A stretch of DNA of 18,119 nt from positions 1 to 18,119 of the forward strand of contig DJZB01000060.1 of NCBI GenBank assembly GCA_002450335.1, read 5' to 3'. The notes beneath the pieces were generated by a model, which did no database searches, was not told the DNA's origin, and saw nothing but the letters and a program-made list of their open reading frames with translations. Of this stretch, positions 6,686 through 15,019 are shown one piece after another. This DNA comes from Rhodobiaceae bacterium UBA6963. Its GTDB lineage: Bacteria; Pseudomonadota; Alphaproteobacteria; RS24. Positions within the stretch are counted from its first letter, which is position 1, and each line of letters opens with the position of its first letter. A program made the position numbers and the translations under genes.

Positions 6686-8386
6686 TCACTTTTGTTCAAT
6701 GTCGTGGGCAACTTTTAGACCCCAATTAATGAAAGCTCCATTGCTGTCCGGCATACCCGTCAGCACGATTTGATTGCTGCGTACCGGATAACCGTGGGCA
6801 CCCATATAAACGCTTTCCATGACCTGCATACTCTCCAGATGTGTTCCGCTACACAGAAAAATCCAGCCCGGTCCTTTTTTATAAGCGAGTAAAACGGATT
6901 TCCCGTCAGATGATGCGGAGACATTAATATCGGGGTGTAGATGAAATCGTATGACAAACTTGGACGGTGTTTGTGTCTTGCCGGATGGGAGAAGTGAGTC
7001 CTCTCCCCGGAAGTCATAACCATCCGTCATCAAATAGATGCGCCGATGATGGGAATAGCCATTTAACTTTGCAAACAGATTATGCGAGGCTTCCAACCAT
7101 GTGCCACCCGGGTCTTCAATTCGTCTGGCGACACATTTTAAATTTGGTGCCGATAATCTCGTGCCAAGCATTTTCTTGGAGAACTCACTTTTTAAGAAAA
7201 AGTTTGATGACAAACTCGGAAAGCTCAGTGTGTTATGCGCCGCAGGCGTACGCGATGCCTCTCGCCACTCGTTACCATTAACAAGATTAGGACCACAATT
7301 AACAAAAATGCGCTGAGCGTTATGCGTAAACTCAAATGCCAATGGCGCGACATGTGCTTGTTGGCTGTAGCTTGCCGGCGGGGTCTTGCCAACATCCATC
7401 ATAATATGGCTCTGACCTGAAATAAGTTTCTGATAGCCGCTGGATGTTGCGTATTGAAAGCCTTTGGATTTTTTTTGCTTCAGCTTTTTGGCAGCGTCAA
7501 TTAAAGGCTTTTCACCTTGTGTGCTGCCGTTAAAAACACAGAATTGACCATCTGGATAGCAATAAAAATCAATCGCTGAGGAAATGAGGTTACAGCTTGT
7601 ATTGATATCCTGCGGAACTTCAATCTGCCTCTGTTGCATGGCATGACGAATAGCGGTGAGATCCATCAGAATTTGTGCGAGGAGCTTCGGCTCGCGGCTA
7701 ATATGGCCGCCATCTTGTAATATTTGTTTTTTTAATTCACGACATAAAATTCTGATGCCTGTTTGAAGTCGTCCTCCTCCGCCTGTTATCGCAAAAGCAG
7801 AATAGGTCAGGCCGGAGGCTGAAACGATACGTGCATAACCCGGGAGTGTACTTTCTGCCATATGCTCCAGATAGCGTGCCTGTGTACCCATAGACGCGAG
7901 GACTTTGGCACGGTCTATGGTTGTCATGAGGGGTATTAGAAATGGCAATGCCTGACTCCAGACCATCAGCCTGCGGGCAACAATTTCCGACTTCCAAGCC
8001 AGTCGATTGCTCAATGAGGTGTAGGTGATCCAGTCAAGAATAGCCTGAACGGCAATCGTGTTTGCTTTGGGCGTGTTGAGTACGATAACGTGCTGCAACC
8101 AATCAAAACTTTGAAGAGACATTGCCCATTCCTCATTGGGTGGGCGCAGATAAAAAGGGTTGTTGCCAGGTGCGTGAACAATCGCCCCGGGCAGAGAATA
8201 GTCGCCATTAAGCCAAGCCTCTCCTCTTGCCGGATTGCCGGGGCTTAATGATGCAGGGTAGGAGATACCCGGCTCAGAATAAGGGCCGTCCAATAAAGGC
8301 CTGTTGGGTAAATATATGAGAAGCCAGCGTTTAAGCTTCCAGAAAACCTTGAGAATAAAGGCGGCTATCAAATCAGTATAATGCAT
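6686..8386 (-). CDS. Heparinase II/III-like protein
   Basis: This 566-aa protein resembles the heparinase II/III family that sits between rpe and purH in many alphaproteobacteria. Residues about 60-300 are helical (the toroid-like lyase domain, with DGGHISREP at 225-233). Residues about 330-560 form the beta-rich C-terminal domain, with AFEFTHNAQRIFVNCG (350-365) and AAHNTLSF (382-389), whose His384 is the characteristic family residue. There is no cleavable signal peptide: the N-terminus is an amphipathic, basic helix (FILKVFWKLKRWLLIYLP, 10-27) that might associate with the membrane. Family members with known activity cleave uronic-acid polysaccharides by elimination, but this subgroup is uncharacterised as far as I know, so the substrate is unknown. 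The start lies 21 bases after the rpe stop, implying one transcript. Its ribosome binding site is weak. Confidence 0.87.
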   Translation of the reverse strand: MHYTDLIAAFILKVFWKLKRWLLIYLPNRPLLDGPYSEPGISYPASLSPGNPARGEAWLNGDYSLPGAIVHAPGNNPFYLRPPNEEWAMSLQSFDWLQHVIVLNTPKANTIAVQAILDWITYTSLSNRLAWKSEIVARRLMVWSQALPFLIPLMTTIDRAKVLASMGTQARYLEHMAESTLPGYARIVSASGLTYSAFAITGGGGRLQTGIRILCRELKKQILQDGGHISREPKLLAQILMDLTAIRHAMQQRQIEVPQDINTSCNLISSAIDFYCYPDGQFCVFNGSTQGEKPLIDAAKKLKQKKSKGFQYATSSGYQKLISGQSHIMMDVGKTPPASYSQQAHVAPLAFEFTHNAQRIFVNCGPNLVNGNEWREASRTPAAHNTLSFPSLSSNFFLKSEFSKKMLGTRLSAPNLKCVARRIEDPGGTWLEASHNLFAKLNGYSHHRRIYLMTDGYDFRGEDSLLPSGKTQTPSKFVIRFHLHPDINVSASSDGKSVLLAYKKGPGWIFLCSGTHLESMQVMESVYMGAHGYPVRSNQIVLTGMPDSNGAFINWGLKVAHDIEQK

Positions 8387-8407
8387 TAAGCAAAACCGCT
8401 TATTGTT

Positions 8408-9079
8408 CTAGCCGGAGGGCCTTAGAGCCTTGATGTTGTCGGCATAGGCCTGCCTTCCGTTTTGGAATACGGCAGTTCCTGCAACAAGCACATCGGCTCC
8501 GGCGGCAATAATATCCTCGGCATTTTCTGAATTAACGCCGCCGTCAACTTCCAGTTCTATCTGTCGTCCGGCAGCGGTGATGAGGTCGCGGATGCGACGG
8601 ATTTTATCTAATTGAGTTTTAATAAATTTCTGACCGCCAAAACCGGGATTAACTGACATGACAAGAATGAGATCAATATCATCAATTAACTCTTCAAGCG
8701 CGGCAATCGGTGTTGCCGGGTTCAAGGATATACCGGCTTTACATCCGGCGGCTTTAATGGCTTGGACGGTCCGATGTGGATGCGGACCGGCTTCAGGGTG
8801 GAATGTAATGATATCCGCGCCTGCTTCAGCAAATAGGTCGATAAAAGAATCTACCGGAGATATCATGAGATGGACATCAAGCGGTTTGCTGGCATGCGGT
8901 TTTATTGCTTTGACAACACTCGGTCCGATGGTCAAATTCGGGACAAAATGCCCGTCCATGACATCTACATGAACATAATCACAACCGGCTTCACATATTG
9001 CAGCTACCTCTTCCCCAAGACAGGCAAAATCTGCCGCAAGAATGGAAGGTGAAATTTTTACTCTGCTGTCGGGACCCAT
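8408..9079 (-). CDS. rpe: Ribulose-phosphate 3-epimerase
   Basis: Rpe interconverts D-ribulose 5-phosphate and D-xylulose 5-phosphate in the pentose phosphate pathway. The 223-aa TIM-barrel has the metal and catalytic residues in HVDVMDGHFVPN (37-48; Asp39), MISPVD (72-77), MSVNPGFGGQ (141-150) and EVDGGVN (177-183; Asp179), plus the phosphate-binding AGTAVF near the end. Length and motifs are canonical. The ATG at 9079 has AGGGGA five bases upstream. It is followed after 21 bases by the heparinase-like gene and preceded by 116 noncoding bases that separate it from the sulfotransferase gene, so rpe may start a new transcript. Identification is firm. Confidence 0.97.
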   Translation of the reverse strand: MGPDSRVKISPSILAADFACLGEEVAAICEAGCDYVHVDVMDGHFVPNLTIGPSVVKAIKPHASKPLDVHLMISPVDSFIDLFAEAGADIITFHPEAGPHPHRTVQAIKAAGCKAGISLNPATPIAALEELIDDIDLILVMSVNPGFGGQKFIKTQLDKIRRIRDLITAAGRQIELEVDGGVNSENAEDIIAAGADVLVAGTAVFQNGRQAYADNIKALRPSG

Positions 9080-9113
9080 GGATTCCCCTAATTATTAGTG
9101 AATTATGTAATGA

Positions 9114-9127
9114 TTAAAGCACTTTAA
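9114..9127. promoter_or_regulatory. Short inverted repeat upstream of rpe
   Basis: TTAAAG and CTTTAA arms flank CA, 35 bases before the rpe start. On the minus strand it overlaps a possible promoter spacer (TTGCTT, 17 bases, TAATCA). The symmetry is short and AT-rich, so chance is a real possibility. Nothing else recognisable is in the 116-base gap. Confidence 0.18.
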
Positions 9128-9195
9128 CGCTTCAAGCAAGCAAGTGATGAGGGGTTATACAGTGTTTTATTAAGGGGCTAGTCTAAGGTGCCAGA

Positions 9196-11238
9196 TTAAG
9201 GTGCTTGAATGCCTAGCCCATCAAGGAGAGGTTTGAGATGCGCGGCATAGGCCTCCCAGTCGCGTGAGCTGTTTTTATACATTTTCTCTCGCACCTGAAC
9301 CTGACTTGCCGTTCTGACATTACGCGCAGTTTTATGGAAGTCGATACAGGCAGGTTCGAAGTCGAGATGACAAAAATCTAACAAGCTCTGTGTTTCTTTT
9401 TCTTGATTTAACGTCAGTTTCTCGTAATCGAGTTCATAAATGGCATCACCAAATTTTTTCTGCCAGAAGCTCATCAAATCCAGATAGGCCTTATACTGGT
9501 GCGCTAGATTTTCAAGGGTATAGCTATAGTCCATACCGCGAGATTTGAAGTGATGCTTGAAACTAGACCAGCAAACAGCCATTGGGTTTCTGCTGGTATG
9601 GATAATTTTAGCTTCGGGAAAGGCTGCATGAATAAATCCAAGACGAAAAAAATTATGAGGCATTTTATCTGTGATAAGGCTCTCAGAACATTCAATTTCA
9701 GAAACACTATCTAAATAACTCTGCCCGATTGACCCGAAAGCTGTATCGGTAAGTTTTACATCAGGTTGGCGTGAGAAATGATACATAAGTTCGCCCGTCG
9801 CTTCGGCCATAGCGCTGAGTTCCCCCCCGCCAAACACTTTGGAATGACTGGCAAGAATTTGCTCGACAAGACTTGTTCCCGAGCGCGGCATGCCAACAAT
9901 AAAAATCATTTTCTTATTGTCTTGATTGGTTTTTGGGCAAGCCAAATCCTGGTTTAGTCGCTTGAAATCAATGGGGCTGAAAATATGCTTCAAGGTGAAG
10001 CATAGTTTATCTATATAACCCGTGTCATAGGGGTGCAGGGCTTCATGAAGCTGGTTAGCTTTATTTAAAATATTAAACGCCTTGGCTGTCTGTCCTAAAT
10101 CGTCATAGGCCTTACCTAAGGCAAAGCCGACATTGATGTTTTCCACATCGGGCGTTGCAGGTTTTTCTTTTAAAGCTTTGTTAAATGATCTCTCCAACCC
10201 CTCCAGATCCACCATCTTGGGGTCCGTAATCTTTTGAAGCTTAATCATCGCGGCTAAGGTCTTGGAATTATTTTTATCTATTGCCAGAGCATTTTTGAAT
10301 GATTGGGTAGCCTCGCGATTTTTGCCGGCAACCATATAGATATCCCCCTGCATCACATAAGCATCAACAGAAGACTGTTCTGCTTGAATCAGAGTGTCGC
10401 AAAGTTTTAAAGCTTCATCCGTTCTATCTGCTCCGTTTAGGGCTTCAATCAGAGATAGCCTGACTTGAGTTTGTAACTGATGATTATCTTTAGGGATTAT
10501 CTCCAAGTATTTTTTATAGAAGCCGACCGCTTTGGCAAATTTTTTAGCCTCATAGAATGTATTGCCCAGAACTTTGATAATTTCCGGGTTATCCGGTTCA
10601 AGAGCATAGGCCTTTTCAAGGGCATTGGCGGCGAGGTGATAAAGCTCGACGCCATTATAGCCATTAACAAGTGCATAAAGAGACGGTAAGTGATTTGGAT
10701 TGCGCGCAAGATAAGCTTTGCCTGTCGTAATCTGACCGCGATAGTCATTTAAATAATTGAAGCAGCTGAGGAGGTTTGTGACATGAACTTCCTCGTTCGG
10801 ATGAATTTGGACAAGTTTTTTTAGATAAGGAAGCGCCCCCCGATGATCCTTTTGCATGATGAATGTTCTGGCAATCATCTCAATCAACATGGGATTGTCG
10901 GGATAACTTTTAAGTAAGTCTGTCGCGTAATTTAGTGTGTCGTTAAGTTGTCCTTTTTGGAGCAAGTGAGTGAGTTTTTGGCGTTCCGCATCTTGAATTG
11001 TTACCGAAGAGACAGCAGTATCATTCCTCACAATATTTGGGGCTGCTTCACTTGAAGTTGCCAGATGAGCGGATGTGGAAGATAGCCCTTGAAGTGCGTC
11101 TAAGGCAGTGCGGGCGCGCCGGTTTTGCGGATAACTCTCAAGGATTTGTGTGTAAATAACGCGTGCCGCGTCAATATCCCCATTTTTTGTATGCTTCTTG
11201 GCAGTTGCATGAAGCCGGTCGATTGAAATTTGTGACAT
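9196..11238 (-). CDS. TPR-repeat sulfotransferase fusion protein
   Basis: This 680-aa protein joins an N-terminal array of tetratricopeptide-like helical repeats (about residues 1-410, for example 85-180 and 190-335) to a C-terminal PAPS-dependent sulfotransferase domain. The 5'-phosphosulfate loop is GMPRSGTSLVEQ (449-460), a central DKMPHNF motif is at 524-530, and the 3'-phosphate site is SRNPMAVCWSSFKHHF (549-564). Sulfotransferases of this design move sulfate from PAPS to a hydroxyl or amine; the TPR part probably holds the acceptor or a partner. The acceptor is not identifiable. No signal peptide or membrane span is seen, so it is likely cytoplasmic. It sits between rsmB and rpe, with 92 and 116 bases on either side, and has its own candidate promoter. 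AAAGAG lies just before the ATG. PAPS could come from CysD/CysNC encoded at 1490-4308. Confidence 0.92.
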   Translation of the reverse strand: MSQISIDRLHATAKKHTKNGDIDAARVIYTQILESYPQNRRARTALDALQGLSSTSAHLATSSEAAPNIVRNDTAVSSVTIQDAERQKLTHLLQKGQLNDTLNYATDLLKSYPDNPMLIEMIARTFIMQKDHRGALPYLKKLVQIHPNEEVHVTNLLSCFNYLNDYRGQITTGKAYLARNPNHLPSLYALVNGYNGVELYHLAANALEKAYALEPDNPEIIKVLGNTFYEAKKFAKAVGFYKKYLEIIPKDNHQLQTQVRLSLIEALNGADRTDEALKLCDTLIQAEQSSVDAYVMQGDIYMVAGKNREATQSFKNALAIDKNNSKTLAAMIKLQKITDPKMVDLEGLERSFNKALKEKPATPDVENINVGFALGKAYDDLGQTAKAFNILNKANQLHEALHPYDTGYIDKLCFTLKHIFSPIDFKRLNQDLACPKTNQDNKKMIFIVGMPRSGTSLVEQILASHSKVFGGGELSAMAEATGELMYHFSRQPDVKLTDTAFGSIGQSYLDSVSEIECSESLITDKMPHNFFRLGFIHAAFPEAKIIHTSRNPMAVCWSSFKHHFKSRGMDYSYTLENLAHQYKAYLDLMSFWQKKFGDAIYELDYEKLTLNQEKETQSLLDFCHLDFEPACIDFHKTARNVRTASQVQVREKMYKNSSRDWEAYAAHLKPLLDGLGIQAP

Positions 11239-11291
11239 CTACTCTTTTTATTATTCTTAATTATTAGGTTTATTTATCAAATCTAACCCAA

Positions 11292-11297
11292 ATTATA
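11292..11297 (-). promoter_or_regulatory. Candidate -10 element for the TPR-sulfotransferase gene
   Basis: The minus strand reads a perfect TATAAT here, about 54 bases before the ATG. TTGCAT lies only 14 bases upstream, too close for an ideal -35, so the promoter is tentative. An imperfect dyad (TTAGGTTT at 11264-11271 and AAATCTAA at 11279-11286) follows it. Confidence 0.35.
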
Positions 11298-11330
11298 AAG
11301 TCTGGTTTGAAATGCAAGATACTTATTTTA

Positions 11331-12728
11331 TTACCCTTTAATCTTTCTTAAGACACCCGCAAAAAACCCGTCCATGCCGCCCTTGTCACGCCAATCTGCC
11401 GGCGTAGTTCGTAAATAACCAAATTCGCTTCCTTCTTTAAAATGACCGCATAAATCTTCAGGTAATCCGGTCGGGGCGCAAGCTTCATAATTTGGATTCT
11501 GTTCCAGAAAGTCTTTCATTTGGGCTTCGCCCTCACGCGGGTCAAGTGAGCAAGTCGCATAGGCAAGTAACCCGCCGACCCTGACCCATTGGTCGGCACG
11601 CTTAAGCATATCCTTTTGGATTTCTGTCAGTTTGAGAACGTCTTTTTCTCTCCGGTGGAGAGGTAGATCAGGATGACGTCGGATGGTGCCGGTCGCTGAA
11701 CAAGGCGCATCCAGCAAGACGGCGTCAAATGTCTTATCCTTAAGGGGGGAGGTGGTGCTTTCCAGAACATCTGCCATTATATCTGCTTGAATAATATCCG
11801 CTTGTTGCCCAGTGCGTGACAGATTGGCTTTAAGCCTCCCTAGTCTGGAGGCGGAAATATCCAGTGCTGTCAGCTGATGTCCCATAGATGCAAGTTGCAT
11901 GGTTTTGCCACCGGGCGCGGCGCAAAGGTCAAGAATGTGCGTTTCCGTTTGTTGATTTTCTGCGAGCAATTTGTCAAGCCAGATACCCGGCAGGGTGGCA
12001 GCAAAATCTTGTACCCACCAATCACCTGCATCAAAACCGGGCAAGGTTTCTACATCAACCGTATCCATAAGCCTCAGGACATTGGGGGACAGTTGCTGTG
12101 TGTTTATGTCGGATGTGTCGGCTTTTGTGAGTGTATCCATAAATTGGGGAACGGCTTCAGCAGATTTGAAACATAAATCCAATGGTGGTTTATGGCAGTG
12201 CATATCGGCTATGCTTTCAGCTTTTTCTTCGCCATAATTTTCTTGCCATTGTAAGGCCATCCATTCCGGGAAATTAGACAGAGGGTCGTAGTTCAGTCCA
12301 TGGTCGTTATGTTCGGGGTTCTTGGTGCTGTCCGCCTTGTCACTATTTTTCTTTTCAGTGACGAGTTTTCGCAAAACGGCATTCATAAGCCCGCGATAGG
12401 GGGCTTCGCCTCGCCCACAGGCATTAACGGTTTCTGCCACGGCGGCATGGTCGGGAATATCCATCAATAAAATTTGCGCGGCTCCAATATGGAGCAAGGC
12501 CCGCGCCAGATGAGGGCGTCCGGGAATGTTGCGTTTGATATATTTTGCCAATATGGCGGTAATGTCGCCGCGTCGACGTAAGGCAAACATGACCATAGCT
12601 TTGGCGAGTCGACGGTCGGGCGGGGATAAATCTGACAGCCGGTCGGCGGCTTCATCCATGGTTTTCCCTCGTTCAATCGCCGCTAGCATAGCGGCGGCGG
12701 CACGACGGCAATTCGGTTTTTTTGTCAT
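11331..12728 (-). CDS. rsmB: 16S rRNA (cytosine-967-C5)-methyltransferase
   Basis: RsmB uses S-adenosylmethionine to methylate C967 of 16S rRNA. The 465-aa protein has an N-terminal NusB-like RNA-binding domain (about 5-125, including DRRLAKAMVMFALRRRGDI and NAVLRKL) and a C-terminal Rossmann methyltransferase. The SAM motif is DLCAAPGGKT (267-276). Motif IV, DAPCSATGT (340-348), holds Cys343, and motif VI, YATCSLDPREGE, holds the presumed nucleophile Cys393. The linker at about 124-145 is unusually polar. The length is normal to slightly long. AAGGAG lies 13 bases and AAGAGA a few bases before the ATG. It is divergent from the SDHAF4-like gene across 51 bases. The next gene on its strand is the sulfotransferase, after 92 bases. 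Family assignment is firm; the exact target base is taken from the family. Confidence 0.94.
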   Translation of the reverse strand: MTKKPNCRRAAAAMLAAIERGKTMDEAADRLSDLSPPDRRLAKAMVMFALRRRGDITAILAKYIKRNIPGRPHLARALLHIGAAQILLMDIPDHAAVAETVNACGRGEAPYRGLMNAVLRKLVTEKKNSDKADSTKNPEHNDHGLNYDPLSNFPEWMALQWQENYGEEKAESIADMHCHKPPLDLCFKSAEAVPQFMDTLTKADTSDINTQQLSPNVLRLMDTVDVETLPGFDAGDWWVQDFAATLPGIWLDKLLAENQQTETHILDLCAAPGGKTMQLASMGHQLTALDISASRLGRLKANLSRTGQQADIIQADIMADVLESTTSPLKDKTFDAVLLDAPCSATGTIRRHPDLPLHRREKDVLKLTEIQKDMLKRADQWVRVGGLLAYATCSLDPREGEAQMKDFLEQNPNYEACAPTGLPEDLCGHFKEGSEFGYLRTTPADWRDKGGMDGFFAGVLRKIKG

Positions 12729-12779
12729 TCTCTTACCAATCTCCTTGGCATATTGCCCTTATGATACCATATATGCTTC

Positions 12780-12968
12780 ATGACAACCGAAACCGACAAT
12801 TCCAGAACACGCCGCCGTGATGCTGCCAAGCGCGCGCTCGCGGAAGCCGCACGCCGTCGGCAGGAAGATATTCAAGCACAGCTCCCACCGGAAAAAGGCG
12901 GTCAGGAAGGTCCCGAGCCCACACGTTATGGGGATTGGGAGAAAAAAGGCATTGTAACGGATTTTTAA
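12780..12968 (+). CDS. DUF1674 / SDHAF4-type succinate dehydrogenase assembly protein
   Basis: This is a 62-aa soluble protein. Residues 1-33 are highly charged and probably helical (RRRDAAKRALAEAARRR). The C-terminus GGQEGPEPTRYGDWEKKGIV (40-59, followed by TDF) is the hallmark of DUF1674, the bacterial counterpart of mitochondrial SDHAF4/Sdh8. In eukaryotes that protein binds the flavinylated SdhA subunit and protects it before assembly of succinate dehydrogenase; the bacterial role is inferred from this. No sdh gene is in the window. The gene is divergent from rsmB, an arrangement I recognise from other alphaproteobacteria. No Shine-Dalgarno sequence is evident before the ATG, so the message may be leaderless or have weak initiation. 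It converges on acs with 35 bases between. Confidence 0.9.
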   Translation: MTTETDNSRTRRRDAAKRALAEAARRRQEDIQAQLPPEKGGQEGPEPTRYGDWEKKGIVTDF

Positions 12969-12986
12969 GTCCCAGATTTTAAGTCA

Positions 12987-13001
12987 CAGATTTTTTATCT
13001 G
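12987..13001. terminator. Weak hairpin between convergent genes
   Basis: CAGAT-TTTTT-ATCTG can form a five-base-pair stem between the SDHAF4-like gene and acs. It follows two near-copies of GATTTTAAGTC(A/C)CA. The stem is short and no proper T-tract follows, so terminator function is doubtful. Confidence 0.22.
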
Positions 13002-13003
13002 AT

Positions 13004-14947
13004 TTATGCCGATTTGTTTTGGCGATTTTCAATTAAATCCTCCACAACACCCGGATCTGCAAGTGTTGAGGTATCACCTAAATTAGAAAAATCATCCTCA
13101 GCAATTTTTCTTAAAATCCGGCGCATGATTTTGCCTGACCGCGTTTTCGGCAAGCCGGGAGAGAATTGAAGAAGATCAGGCGCCGCAACCGGACCGATTT
13201 CCTTGCGCACCCATTGCACAAGGGTTTTTTTCAAATCATCATCCCCACCGAGACCGGCATTAAGCGTGATGTAGCAATAAATCCCCTGCCCTTTAATATC
13301 ATGCGGGTAGCCCACGACCGCTGCCTCAGCAACATCCGGGTGCGCCACCAATGCGCTTTCAATTTCTGCCGTGCCAAGCCTATGTCCCGATACATTCAGC
13401 ACATCATCTACACGGCCTGTAATCCAGTAATAGCCATCCTCGTCGCGGCGGCAGCCATCTCCGGTAAAATATGTGCCGGGATATTGCACGAAATAGGTGT
13501 CAATGAAGCGTTGATGATCGCCGTAAACGGTTCGCATTTGTCCGGGCCAGCTATCTTCGAGGCATAAATTTCCTGATGTTGCACCCTCCAAAACTTTGCC
13601 GTCGGCATCCATCAGGACAGGTTTAATTCCAAAAAATGGTCGCGTTGCCGAACCCGGTTTCAATGCCGTTGCGCCCGGCAGCGGGGTAATTAATGCACCC
13701 CCCGTTTCGGTCTGCCACCACGTATCTACAATCGGGCATCGCCCATCACCAACGACATTATAATACCAAAGCCACGCTTCAGGATTAATCGGTTCCCCGA
13801 CTGATCCCAGGAGCCTAATACTTTTTCGACTGGCTGATTTAACAGGGGCATCACCCTCACGCATCAATGCGCGTAAAGCAGTTGGCGCGGTGTAGAAAAT
13901 ATTAACCTGATGCTTGTCACAAGCCTGCCAGAAGCGTGAACTGTCAGGGTAATTCGGCACACCTTCAAACATAACCGTTGTGGCTCTATTTGATAGGGGG
14001 CCATAGACAATATAAGTATGCCCTGTTACCCAGCCGACATCCGCCGAGCACCAATAAACTTCACCGGGTTTGTAATCAAACACATATTCATGCGTCATTG
14101 AGGCATAGACCATATAACCGCCGGTAGTGTGCAGCACCCCCTTAGGTTTGCCCGTCGAGCCGGATGTATAAAGAATAAAAAGAGGGTCTTCAGCAGACAT
14201 TTCTTCGGCGGGGCAATCAGGGGATACTTTTGTCTTTTCCTCATGATACCAGACATCACGACCTTCAGTCATTGTGATATTGCCGCCCGTGCGTTGGACC
14301 ACAACCACTGCCGACACATCCGGACATTTCACGAGTGCCTCGTCGGTGTTTGCTTTAAGCGGAATTTTTTTGCCGCCTCTTACGCCTTCATCCGCAGTAA
14401 TCACGCAGGTGCTCTCACAGTCGAGAATACGTCCCGCAAGTGCCTCCGGAGAGAAGCCGCCAAAAACGACTGAATGCACCGCGCCAATTCGGGCACAGGC
14501 CAGCATCGCATAAGCTGCTTCAGGTATCATGGGCATGTAAATTGTGACCCTGTCCCCTTTCTGCACGCCATTGGCTTTAAGTGTATTTGCAAATAGACAA
14601 ACCTCTTCATGCAATTGACGGTAAGTAATATTTGCAGATTGGTCAGGTTCATCCCCTTCCCATATGATGGCGGTTTGATCGCCATGGTCGTCAAGATGAC
14701 GGTCAACACAGTTCCAGCACGCGTTCAATGTGCCATCCTCATACCATTTGATTGACACATCTTCTTTGCTGTAACGGGTATTTTTGATTTTTGTATATGG
14801 CTTAATCCAGCCTATGCGCTTACCGTGCTTATCCCAGAACCCTTCGGGGTCGGAAATGCTTTCCGTATACATGGCCTGATAGGTCTCGTTATCGATGAGT
14901 GCTTGCGCTGCCACATCGTCCGTGACCGGAAAAATCTTCTCGTCCAT
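13004..14947 (-). CDS. acs: Acetyl-CoA synthetase, AMP-forming
   Basis: Acs activates acetate to acetyl-CoA through an acetyl-adenylate. I place the start at the ATG at 14947 (647 aa, beginning MDEKIFPV) rather than the in-frame ATG at 14959. The former has a GGGGGG run four bases upstream and matches the usual N-terminus; the latter has no ribosome binding site. Motifs in the 647-aa numbering: the adenylate loop YTSGSTGKPKGV at about 260-271, SVGEPINPEAW, DTWWQTETGG, the hinge and CoA-site segment YFTGDGCRRDEDGYYWITGRVDD, and the PKTRSGKIMRRI motif with the regulatory acetylation lysine at 606. All key residues are present and the length is standard. It is the last gene of the run starting with gpsA, 72 bases after the Rieske gene, and may also have its own promoter. 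Confidence 0.97.
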   Translation of the reverse strand: MDEKIFPVTDDVAAQALIDNETYQAMYTESISDPEGFWDKHGKRIGWIKPYTKIKNTRYSKEDVSIKWYEDGTLNACWNCVDRHLDDHGDQTAIIWEGDEPDQSANITYRQLHEEVCLFANTLKANGVQKGDRVTIYMPMIPEAAYAMLACARIGAVHSVVFGGFSPEALAGRILDCESTCVITADEGVRGGKKIPLKANTDEALVKCPDVSAVVVVQRTGGNITMTEGRDVWYHEEKTKVSPDCPAEEMSAEDPLFILYTSGSTGKPKGVLHTTGGYMVYASMTHEYVFDYKPGEVYWCSADVGWVTGHTYIVYGPLSNRATTVMFEGVPNYPDSSRFWQACDKHQVNIFYTAPTALRALMREGDAPVKSASRKSIRLLGSVGEPINPEAWLWYYNVVGDGRCPIVDTWWQTETGGALITPLPGATALKPGSATRPFFGIKPVLMDADGKVLEGATSGNLCLEDSWPGQMRTVYGDHQRFIDTYFVQYPGTYFTGDGCRRDEDGYYWITGRVDDVLNVSGHRLGTAEIESALVAHPDVAEAAVVGYPHDIKGQGIYCYITLNAGLGGDDDLKKTLVQWVRKEIGPVAAPDLLQFSPGLPKTRSGKIMRRILRKIAEDDFSNLGDTSTLADPGVVEDLIENRQNKSA

Positions 14948-15019
14948 TAAACCCCCCATAAATTTTTATACCGGCTCGTAAGCTCGCCTAAGGGATGTAT
15001 AACCCCTGTAAAGTCTATT

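Noticed and set aside
6673..6693. Hairpin AAGGTGAG-TCCAC-CTCACTTT at the stop of the heparinase-like gene, as a terminator
   Set aside because: The T-tract lies on the plus strand, where no upstream gene ends. On the coding strand the stem overlaps the stop codon and no T-run follows.
9150..15007. A 12-base match AGGGGTTATACA at 9150-9161 (plus) and 14996-15007 (minus)
   Set aside because: Around twenty 12-base matches are expected by chance in a window of this size when both strands are compared, and the contexts differ.
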